Source: Tubiluchus corallicola
Taxonomy: Eukaryota > Priapulida > Priapulimorpha > Priapulimorphida > Tubiluchidae
DNA length: 64,000 nucleotides
Direction: 5' to 3'
Assembly: GCA_030141605.1 (NCBI GenBank)
Contig: JAQGDQ010000162.1
Span: 124,001-188,000 of the forward strand
Positions 1-12,000 of this stretch are shown here, piece by piece; position 1 is the first letter of the stretch; each line of letters starts with the position of its first letter. Below the pieces are notes generated by a model. That model did no database searches. It saw nothing but the letters and a program-made list of their open reading frames with translations, and was not told the DNA's origin. Both the position numbers and the translations under genes were made by a program.

Positions 1-3000
1 GACAATTCCCGGCTTGTAAGTATTTCTGTGTGTGATTTTTGAATTGGTTGTAGATTGATGGTATTGCAAAATAAAAAAAACCTGCCTGAAGAAATTAGGT
101 AAAGGGTTAAGAGTAACATTCGCAGGCTTAGTAGGTCTAAGACATAATAATAAGTCTTTTCACAAGATCCTGTTAGTAAATCACTCTATGCAAAGACGAA
201 TGCATAATTAAGTAAATTCCTCGTAAAATAACTGAAGTTACTGAACTGATGTGGCAGATGGCTTTGCTTTACCCACGTGTCACGTGATGGTTGTACTTAA
301 GACACGTTGCTGTAGTGCATTTAACCTTTGACCTACAGCAGCTGCGCGTGCGCACAACGAAACTGTAAAAAGGCTTATTGCTGAATGTTGATTAAACAAT
401 GATGGATTACACCAGAGAAAAGAACCCTTGGCTGGTTTGGAAAAAGAACTGATCTAACTGCCATCTTATTCTATTCTCTACATTAATAGAAGCCTGATCA
501 GTTTTTTTATACAGTTTGACACTCTGTAAACAAGCACCATTGCTCAACAGCAGAGTCTTTTTATTATGTTGATGGTTGTAGTTGGACCAGAACCTAGCTA
601 ATTATTAACAATAATCTTTTAAGTTGAGTTACTGAAATGTTTGCGGTATCCTATATACCTCCATTGTGCAGAAGTCACCCATTCGTTTATTGACCATGTA
701 GAGCATTGTATAACTTTGCAGCAACCAAACTTGCCGTGTGACCACTCAACCATTTTTCTTAGAAAAAGTGAAGTGTTTAAAAAAGTTAATGTTCCTTTGT
801 TATATGATGCATGTTTTCAAAGTTCACTGATGTCTTCTCCAGATTCACTGCTCCTGTAACATTGTTCTCTTTTTAGTTTGTTGACTGGTTGCTATGACAA
901 CACAGTACAGCTGTGGACACTGCATGGAGAACACTTACTGACCATTCCCGGTCACCTAGGACCTGTCAAAGATGTAAGCTGGATAAGTTACGGTAATTTG
1001 AAAATTGAAATTTTACTAGGTTTGTTAGGATAGGGTCGCCACATTTACTAAATTTGTTAAATGTTTACATTGGCCTTACTAAATGAAACAATTCCGTTTA
1101 CACTCTATACATATATAATTATTATACGTGTACTTGTCGGCAGGAGTATGATCTACCATCTCGTCCAAGAAATTTTTCGCCTGTCACTGTTTAGAATGAC
1201 TTGATGCTGACAATATTTTTATAGCTATTAGTAATTGTTTCTAATGCTTATTAGGCTTATTAGCAATGGTTTCTGGTGGTTATTAGTAATTGTTTGTGAC
1301 GGTTATTAGTAAAGGTTTGTGACGGTTATTAGTAATGGTTTGTGACTGTTATTAGTAATGGTTTGTGACGATTATTAGTAATGGTTTGTGATGGTTATCA
1401 GAAATGGTTTCTGATAGTTATTAGTAAAGCTTTCTGATGGTTATTAGTAATGGTTTGTGACGATTATTAGTAATGGTTTGTGACTGTTATTAGTAATGGT
1501 TTGTGACGATTATTAGTAATGGTTTGTGACTGTTATTAGTAATGGTTTGTGACGGTTATTAGTAATGGTTTGTGACGGTTATTAGTAAAGTTTTCTGACG
1601 GTTATTAGTAATGGTTTCTGATGGTTATTAGTAATGGTTTCTGATGGTTATTAGTAATGATTTCTGATGGTTATTGAGTAATGGTTTCTGATGGTTATTA
1701 GTAATGATTTCTGATGGTTATTAGTAATTGTTTGTGATGGTTATTAGTAAAGCTTTCTGATGGTTATTAGTAATGGTTTCTGATGGTTATTAGTAATGGT
1801 TTCTGATGGTTATTAGTAAAGGTTTCTGATGGTTATTAGTAATGGTTTCTGATGGTTGTTAGTAAAGGTTTATGATGGTTATTAGTAATGGTTTCTGATG
1901 GTTATTAGTAATGATTTCTGATGGTTATTAGTAATGGTTTGTGACGATTATTAGTAATGGTTTTCGATGGTTATTAGTAAAAGTTTCTGATGGTTATTAG
2001 TTTGGTTTCTGATGGTTATTAGTAAAGGTTTCTGATGGTTATTAGTAAAGGTTTCTGATGGTTATTAGTAAAGGTTTCTGATGGTTATTAGTAATGGTTT
2101 CTGATGGTTGTTAGTAAAGGTTTCTGATGGTTATTAGTAAAGGTTTCTGATGGTTATTAGTAATGGTTTCTGATGGTTATTAGTAATGCTTTCTGGTGGT
2201 TATTAGTAATGGTTTCTGATGGTTGTTAGTAAAGGTTTCTGATGGTTATTGGTAAAGGTTTCTGATGGTTATTAGGAATGGTTTCTGATGGTTCTTAGTA
2301 ATGCTTTCTGATGGTTGTTAGTAAAGGTGTCTGATGGTTATTAGTAAGGGTTTCTTATGGTTATTAGTAAAGGTTTCTGATGGTTATTAGTAAAGGTTTC
2401 TGATGGCTATTAGTAATGCTTTCTGGTGGTTATTAGTAAAGGTTTCTGATGGTTATTAGTAAAGGTTTCTGATGGTTATTAGTAATGGTTTCTGATGGTT
2501 ATTAGTAAAGGTTTCTGATGGTTATTAGTAAAGGTTTCTGATGGTTATTAGTAAAGGTTTCTGATGGTTATTAGTAAAGGTTTCTGATGGTTATTAGTAA
2601 TGCTTTCTGATGGTTATTAGTAATGTTTCTGGTTATTAGTAAGTTTCTGATGGTTTAGTAAAGGTTTCTGATGGTTGTCAGTAATGGTTTCTGATGGTTA
2701 TTAGTAATGGTTTCTGATGGTTATAGAAGGTTTCTGATGGTTTAGTAAGGTTTCTGATGGTTATTAGTAAAGGTTTCTGATGGTTGTTAGTAATGGTTTC
2801 TGATGGTTGTTAGTAATGGTTTCTGATGGTTGTTAGTAAAGGTTTCTGATGGTTATTAGTAAAGGTTTCTGATGGTTATTAGTAATTGTTTCTGATGGTT
2901 ATTAGTAAAGGTTTCTGATGGTTATTAGTAATTGTTTCTGATGGTTATTAGTAAAGGTTTCTGATGGTTATTAGTAAAGGTTTCTGATGGTTATTAGTAA

Positions 3001-6000
3001 AGGTTTCTGATGGATGTCAGTAATGGTTTCTGATGATTATTAGTAATGGTTTCTGATGGTTATTAGTAATGCTTTGTGATGGTTATTAGTAAAGGTTTCT
3101 GATGGTTATTAGTAAAGGTTTCTGATGGTTATTAGTAAAGGTTTCTGATGGATGTCAGTAATGGTTTCTGATGGTTAGTAGTAATGGTTTCTGATGGTTA
3201 TTAGTAATGCTTTGTGATGGTTATTAGTAAAGGTTTCTGATGGTTATTAGTAAAGGTTTCTGATGGTTATTAGTAAAGGTTTCTGATGGCTATTAGTAAT
3301 GGTTTCTGATTCCATTATTAACATTTCTCCCATTAATTTTTAGATGAATCTGGTGGTAAGTTCGTCAGTGCTTCCCACGATCAAACACTTATGATCTGGG
3401 AGTGGAACAAGTCATCAAACGCAATCGATTGCGCCCATGTTTGCCGAGGTCACGAGCGAAGCGTCGAAAGCGTAGCAACGAGTCCCGATCAAACGCATTT
3501 TGCCAGCGGCTCTTGGGACGGAATGGTCAAGATTTGGTCAACGTGTAGGTACCAAGTTATTATATTATGTCTATTTTATTTTTAAGTTTTTGTTTTTGGA
3601 GAAAGTACCAAATGCAGATTTACCTGTGAAAATGGTAAAATTTACCCAGTTATGTACTGTGTTACACGGTATTCTCTTTAAATTTTGGAACTCAGGTAAA
3701 AGGATAGAAAAATAGAGAGGCTAAAGATTACATTTTCTGACACATAAGAAATTAGTTTTGTGAAGTGGATCAGAGTTAAAATTAGGGTTAGGGTTAGGAT
3801 TTGGGTTAGGATTATGGTTGGATTAGAGTTTGGATTAAGGTTAGGGTTGGGATTAGGGCTAGGTTGGGTTTTGGTTTGGGTTAGCTATTTAAATTGTGCT
3901 GGAATTGTAAACTCATTCCAGTAAAGAAATAACAAGAGATCGGAAAAACAAAATAATGAATGCTAACGTAAAGTAAATAAACATTGGTAAGGTAAATTAA
4001 GACACAGCAAAAAAGTAAACCAAAGATAGGTAGGATAAGATAAGAAAGGTAAAATGATGTCATGTCGGCGCAGTTTAAGAGCAAAAGTTATAAATGAATG
4101 TGTAGAAAACATTTTATTATGTGACTGACAATAGAAACGTCTGATTGCATTGTTTTTAAACTTTGTCAGGTTGTATTATATTCTTACTTTAGATTAGAAT
4201 AAACTAAGTGTAAATATTTTATATTTTGCTCGATCATGTTCATAATACAGTCGCACCTCTTTATATTGCCCCTCTTTATAACACCAGCCTCACTATATTG
4301 CCAACTCATTGCTTGACCACATTTCCATAATGTATTAAATATAGGTAATACAGCTAAACTTGCATACCACCATCGTATCTGCTGTGCCAGAAATCTATTT
4401 TACATAATAAATTTGTTATTCTGTTATAATGTCTTCCAAGGTAAAGCATAGAGAACTGCTGCTGAAAAAACAGCCATTGTTTTATAAAAACAATGATCTC
4501 TGATAAGAAAAAAATTATGGTGTTTAAATTAAGATTTAGGTTTTGTAGCAAGTGACTGTATGAAAGTGAATGTTGAGGTTTTGAGCAAGGAATGTGCATT
4601 TTAAGTTTTTAAGAGTACAAGAGTTGTGTACAGTAGTGAATTGATGAGTACAAGAGTTGTGTACAGTAGTGAATTGATGTGCATTTAGCTGTGTGACTCA
4701 AGGTCAAGTTATTTTCTGCGGCTATTTATAGTCTTAATTATCCAATGTTACGTTGGAAGCATACAAGCTAGGTATCAGCTAATTGTCAGTATTTTGTAAG
4801 ATTGTTTCTACACATTGTATTACGAAAACGTTTTGCAACGTATCACAGTAAAACTGCACCTGCATTGTTAATGCATCAGAAATGTGCAATATAACATATG
4901 TATGGCTGTCGGTATAATGCTATGCTGTTTAAAGTCACATATAAAAATGAACTAGGAAAGAAAATTGGGGTTGCACAGTAGAATAGGTATAATGTTTAGT
5001 GAAGCTTACCGCCAACCTCGCTGTAGTGCCATATTTTGTGGTCTCTGAGAAATGGCGTTATAACGAAGTTAATCCGCAGCTTGTCAGACTTACCAGGTCA
5101 AGCCAAATAAGATTACATAATTCTGTTCGGTCTATGTTAGACAAGGTTAAATTAAACTTATTTAGACACTCATGTCTGGCAGTGACAAATGTAGAGTACC
5201 TCTTGACAGTCAAGTGCAATGGGTGAATTTGTTACATTATTAATTAGGCTTTACCCTACAGCTGATGTTTCACTTTTGTTTAAAGGAGGAGAAAAAGCAA
5301 TTTGAAAGTGCATTCCTCATAATTATATTACTTAGTGTTACGCTTACCTGTTTGAAGGTCTTATGTAATTAGAAAAGAAAATTCTTAGTAATTTAAAGTA
5401 TTAGCACCACCTGGTAAAATGACACTATATTGCACTTCCAGTGTGGACCAGAAAATGTATGATTGATGTTAGTGACAATATAAATTCTTTTAAATTTTTC
5501 CTTACTTAACGAAGTATGTGCTACTGGTATGATTACTATGATTACTTTTCCAAACATTACGCTATATGATTTAAATTTGTTTCAAACAACTTATTTTAAA
5601 CGGCTGCACAAATTGTCATCTCGGGAATTTAAATTTACAAGTTTTATACAACGTTACTGCTAACACAAGCTCTGTATGCAATAAGACAGCATGTAAGTGA
5701 TGTAAAATTCTAAGACAAATCTTTCAAGATTTATTTGTGAAGAATGTTTCTTGTACTTTCAGGTTTTGATGACAGGGAAGGAGAACAGGAGAGGAAGAAG
5801 ACTAAGGGCAACAATCAGAAATCAACCATTCAGGTTTGTCTGTTTACTGCTTTTGTTCTGTAAAGTATTGATTTTATGAAATTGTAAATTGTTTTCTAAG
5901 GTGTTCAAAATCTAACTGTAGAGCACTACTTCATGATGCAAATAAGCAAAAACGGCGTGAGATTGCACTACACACCACAAAAAGTCCATCTTCGTATCGA

Positions 6001-9000
6001 ATTTGATTTGCAACAGTTGATGGTGTAGCAGCTCAGGTAATGAAGTTGATGGAGTGCATATTTGGCTGAACTTTAAAGACAAGTTACAATTTCACAAAAT
6101 CTGCTTTGTGTTGTATATTAGCAGGTTTTTCATATTATTCATTTAAATAAAATTAAAAGCTGGGGTAGATTGGTGTACTCAGCATCAGGTAGTTCAATGA
6201 AAATTTCATGCCTAGTAACTTAGTTTTCTTAGTAACATTTCCCATTCACAAATCTGTAGTCACTAGTTCCACTAGTACCTTTGTAAGGTGATAAGTTTGT
6301 TCTTCTTGTGTAACTGATCTATGGTATCGTGCTCGTTTCTCAGCACAAGCAGGACGTATCAGTAGAAAATGAATTCTGTTATAGTAAGCCATTATTATAG
6401 TGAACAGTTTTCATGGTTTTCATAGTTTTCAAACTGGGCCTTGGGCACCAAATTTTGGACGGTGTTTAATTCTAGAAGGGATTAGTTTCCTAAGATTACG
6501 TCACTTAAAAGAAGACAGGATTACTTTTCGTATACTACCCATTTTCAAGACCCTAAAAAGTATACGGTCTAACAGTTAATACTAGTTTCTGGTAATTAGT
6601 AGTAGATTAAAACTTTAATTAACGGCTGGTGAGCCAATCGTTGATGACATCACAAACTAACATAATGTTCAACGGCAAAAATATTCCACGAGCGTGTTAC
6701 ACGTGTTTGCGAAAACAAAACTTGAACTACAGTGTTACTGTAAGATTTTCAGTGTGTTGTACCAAAAATAGACAAGTTTTAAGATGAAAATTCAAATTTC
6801 AAATTTACTGCTGTCAAACGTATGTAGTTCGTCACAAACTGATATATTTGAACTGAGAGGTACAGCATCTGTTTTTTGTGCAATGCATTTTCAAAATACA
6901 GGCGCTAGTGCGCGTCTGACTAGAGAATGGCGAAATTGAGGTAACAGCGAAGAACTAGTGGCGCGAATATGAAATTGTGTTTGTGTTGGGTTCGGTTTTG
7001 CTTTGAAGCAGCCATTGGTAATGCATTATCCTGCTTTTGCTCCCAATTTCTGTATAAGTGTTTACAGAATGGTCCTTTCTTTCTGTGGCCGTGGGGTAGG
7101 GATTAGACCATTGAGGAGGGGGCGCAAAGAAAACTTTTGCTTAGGGTGCCAAACTACTTAGTACCAGCCCGGGTGCTAATGCAATGTGCATATGCAGTGT
7201 AACATAATTCCTTAGAATATCGGCTTGGGCTGTGCAGACAGCCTAACAGCAGTCATTGTGTATACTTCAACACAGTTTACACTGCTGTTTTTAAAACGTA
7301 GTTACTATAGTCATATAGAGATGTATACAAGTACGCAGCTGTTTACATATTAAACAACTGTAATTTATTACATCAACATTCTTCACAAAATTTCTTGTAA
7401 ATAAATGCAATGACCTAACAAGAAGCAGGTAGAATCTACAAGTTCAGAACATATACATAGTTGACATATGCAAATGCAAATTTTAAACAAGCTAATTTAA
7501 TTCACGATGTTCAAAATTTATTTTGAAACCTAAAATCTTGCAAAGTTCGTTCTAGCAGCAGAGCTTAGAAACTGCTACTACATAAACCTGCTTTGTGAGG
7601 ATTAATGTTTAAGAACATAGTAAATTACAATGCACATATTGTTCTTCTAAAACACTAAAGATAATTCAAGATCACACACACAGGAAAAGAACTTCTGGTA
7701 AAGTATCGCTAAACATATCCTATAACATTTCAGTCTCATCTTCATCAGTTTCAAGAATTCTGTTCACTTGTGTGCTCTCTTTCATGAATGCTGGTAAGTG
7801 ACATGGTCCAGCTCACGTATGTCATTCAATTACGGCAAATTTATTCCATCAAATGTGCTGCTCAGTTGCAAGATAAATTTCAACAATGTTGGTCACTTGT
7901 GTGCTCCATTTCAAGAGGGTTGTTAAGTTATGTGCTCCAATTAAAGATGTTTATTCACGTATGCTTCGTTTCAAATGTGCACGTGATTGAAAGATTAATT
8001 TCAAGAATTAATGAATTCAAGAATTACTTAAATGTCACTTATGCGTTTCCCAAAACTGGTCGCATAAACAAAATTTTCTTGAAAGCCATTTTAAAGTCGG
8101 TACTAGAAAATGCATATATGATTGGATTAATAGCACTGTTTATTATACCCAGTGCATATAGAACCTGGGATGTTTCGTATTTCCTTTTGTGTAATGACAA
8201 ATAAATAAAAGTGTCATGCAGGTATCCAGGACTCAAACATGCAAGAAAAGTAAAGGTAACAATAGCTAGGGTTTTCGTTGCTTTCATTTGCATCATATTT
8301 GCCTGTCTTCCTTGACCTTGACTGTGTATTTGTATAACCTGTCTTCTTGCAGTTCTCCAAATGAGGGTATATAACACAAGAATCACAGCCGTTGGTAAAT
8401 AAAATACTAAAATAATAACAAGAATTAACAAACCCTGTGTGTTGTGAATAATACTCAGAATAGAGAAGATAACTGCCTCAGTTAAACCAGAAATCCAGGT
8501 GATGCAAAGTGCTGCAACAATGGCTTCTTTACTCACTATCGTGTGATACCTCAACGGATGAACAACAGCTACATATCTTTCAGCTGCTATCAGACACAAG
8601 TGAAAAGCACTTGCATTTATCATTCCATACTGCAGCGTGTGATCAACTAACATAAACACCCAGGATGATCTCATAGGCAGATACACTAACTCTGTAATTT
8701 CTACTGGTGCTGCTAAGCCAACAAGTAAATCAGTTACTGCAAGTGATGCTATGAGAACATTTGTTTTAGTTTGTAAGCAGCGAGTTTTACAAATTGCAAT
8801 CAGAACTAATGAGTTTCCTATAACTATAGCTACACCTGACAATGTGAATAGCAGAATTGCTATCAGTATTACAAGTTTACCTGAAGAAGCTGTCTCTATT
8901 TCAGTTACATTCATCGTGGCAAATTCGTTAAGATTCATTTTCATCGTTGCTTTGAGATTTGAAAAATGAAATATAAAACAGGACACGAACAGATGTAGTG

Positions 9001-12000
9001 CGCTCTCGCCCATAGTGCACAATTTTCCGACCTGGTCCAGAAGACATGGCTACAGTGGTTTTATTTACATATACGTTCTATTTTAGTACGTTTCAAGACG
9101 AATATGACCAGCTTGGAACTCTTTGGCATTAACAAATTTTCTTGGAAACAAAAGCACGATATGTAATTACAACAGTCCTTATTCTCACACAAAGCTTGTT
9201 CCATAAAATATCCTTTTAGTCAGCACTGTGTGGTTTTAAAAGCCGCTGTTTTGCTGTTTTTGCAGTGTTTACTAAGGCCGCTGAAAAACATTCTTATACT
9301 TCTGTAAATATACCAAAATTCATTGGCAAATGTACTGTGCCCAAAAATATGTTTATTTTCTTCAGTATTTTACTAAAATTTTGCACTGTAAAGAATACGT
9401 TAAGATATTTTTCACATTAACGAATAATGTAACCACAAAATACGATGGCAGCTTTTGCATTTTGTGCTTTGTAGAGATGTGAAGCCATTTGCTGAACAAT
9501 TAGGCAGCGGGCAAAGTCAAGCATGGGCTATTGTCGCATGAATGTAGAGTAATCAATGTAAAAGCATTCAGTTGCGTTCCCCACCCAAAGATAAATAATG
9601 CTTAGCCTAGTAAGTGGGCTCACTTAGTTGCCCCGCAGGACAAAAATCAATAACGTCTGGCTATTTAAAGCTCAAATTTGAAACTTAGAAGTTCTTTCTT
9701 GCATACATGTATCTTCGCTGGTTGAATCCCTAGTACCATTTTATTTCTTCCCCTTTTTATCTTTCTTTGCTTGTTTTCTAGATAAAAAAATCAATTGTTT
9801 CTTGCATAGACTCTTTCTTCTTTTCTGCTAAAACCATTAGCAACATCATGTCTCACTTCTCAACTTTGACTTTGCTTACCATTCATTTTATTAATGTTGG
9901 TAAGTTGTGTGGTCCGACTCAAGACTGTTGTTCATTTGCATCATTCGAACACATTGCTCCTGCTGGTTAACAAGATCCATTTCTAGAATGTTGGAAAGTT
10001 ATGCATTTCCAATAAAAGATGCTGCTCAGTTACGTGCTGTTATCATTATTTACCGATAATTATTGTGGAAACAAGATTTTCTTGAAAGCCATTTTAAAGT
10101 CTGTACTAGAAAATGCATATATGATTGGATTAATAGCACTGTTGATTATACCCAGTGCAAACAAAACCTGGGTCGTTTCATATTTCTGTTTACAAAAGGA
10201 CAAATAAGTAAGCATATCATGCATATATACTGGACCTAAGCATACTAGAAAAGTAAAGGTAATAATGGCAATAGTTTTTGTTGCTTTCATTTGCATCACA
10301 TTTGTATGACTTCCTTGGCCTTGATTATGTATCTGTAACACCTGCCTTCTTGCAGTTCTCCAAATTAGGGCATATAATATAACAATCGTGGAAATTGGTA
10401 AATGAAACGCTATAATGCTATCAAGAATCAATAATCTTTGTGCTTTAAAAAAGTTTCCAGAAACGAAAATGAATGGCTCAATTAATGCGAAAACCCATGT
10501 AATACAAAGTGCTGCAAGAATGACTTCTTTTCTTGTGAAGATGTGATACCTCAGTGGATAAACAACAGCGATATATCTTTCAGCTGCTATCAGACACAGG
10601 TGAAAAGCACTTGCATTTATCATTCCATACTGAAATGTGTACTCCATAAGCATAAACACCCAGTTTGATCTCATAGGCAAATACACTAACCGTGTTATTT
10701 CTAATGGCGCTGTTAAGCCAACAAGTAAATCAGTTACTGCTAGTGATGCTATGAGAACATTTGTTTTAGTTTGTAAACACGGAGTTTTACAAATGGCTGT
10801 CAGAACCAATAAGTTTCCTGTAACTATAGCAGTTCCTGATAACAGAAACAGAATTACTGCTACCACTTTCATAGGCTTACCTGAAAAAGCAGTGTCTGTT
10901 TCAGTTATATTTACAGTGCCAAAAGCATCTGAACTCGAATTCATCATTTGCAGTAATTACTGCATTGCGTTTTGGAAAGTCAAAACTGTATGCGATTTGC
11001 CATGAAGTTCTGTCATTGACTTTAAACCTTACAATTTCCCAAGCAGTCACAGTCACAACAGAAGTTTTATTCTTAGGACAAACGTAGTCAGGAAACACTT
11101 TGGCATAGTAAAATGCTGATCGAAGCACAAGCAGTGTAAGGAAGTACCACAGTCGCCAACCTCACATAAACTGTTATTCAGATTTAAAAATAGTGTAACT
11201 ATAATTCATGATAACAGCGTTTCTTCTGCATGTATTGTGTGCATTTTGTAGATGCGAAGCTGTCTGCTGAACAAACCTAACACAATTAAAGTGCAGCTTG
11301 CAAGCTGTGCAAGCTTATTGTGCCAGTATGTATGGCTACGCAAACATTTAAGCGCCCACAGACAATGTGATTGTCACATCTATGTAACCTAAACCGTTTA
11401 TCAAATCATGATTTGATAGCATAGTAATTACATTTGTTTACTGATCATTAAGGAACTGGTAGTCTTTCAAATTTAATTACAAACCTTCTGAAGTAAGCTC
11501 GCGTCAAATGTTCATTTCTTTCAAGTTTTCTGCTGTTGCTCAGCTGTTTGTTTCATTTCAAACTTAATTCTCGCTCGTATGCTCCATTATAAGCTTGTTG
11601 CTCAATTGCGTAGTGTCTTATAAGCTTGCTGTGTACACCACAAATAGTTAGACGGTTACCAGTGTAGGTTTATGTAAAAAAGCAGCCATCATATAAAACA
11701 TTCAAATCAATTTGATACAATGTTAAGTCGTTTACTTTTTATCATCTGTTCTGCCACTCTGAAAGTAGTCTCCTTACTTTCTGACATCCACCTAAAACGG
11801 AGTACCACGAATCAAATTCTGGACCAACATTTATTGTGGTGTCTGTGTACTCTGTTTTTTTTGAAATTTTCCTTATAGTCAACATTGTGTTCTTGTTCCA
11901 ATTGCTTGCAAATAATTTTTTTTAACGGAAGAATGTTAAGTGTTCGTTGCCAAAGACGCACTTTTCATTTCGAGCTCACAGTTATATTCACATTAGCAAG

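Noticed and set aside
1226-3310. CRISPR-like regular repeat array
   Set aside because: The 23 bp units are directly adjacent with no unique spacers, and the context is an animal intron.
3778-3890. Chromosome end
   Set aside because: Degenerate repeats lie between coding exons of the same gene.
7788-8204. 138-codon + strand frame as a membrane protein gene
   Set aside because: It overlaps the antisense of the GPCR 1 tail and the degenerate 30 bp repeat; hydrophobicity comes from the antisense of membrane helices and repeat sequence.
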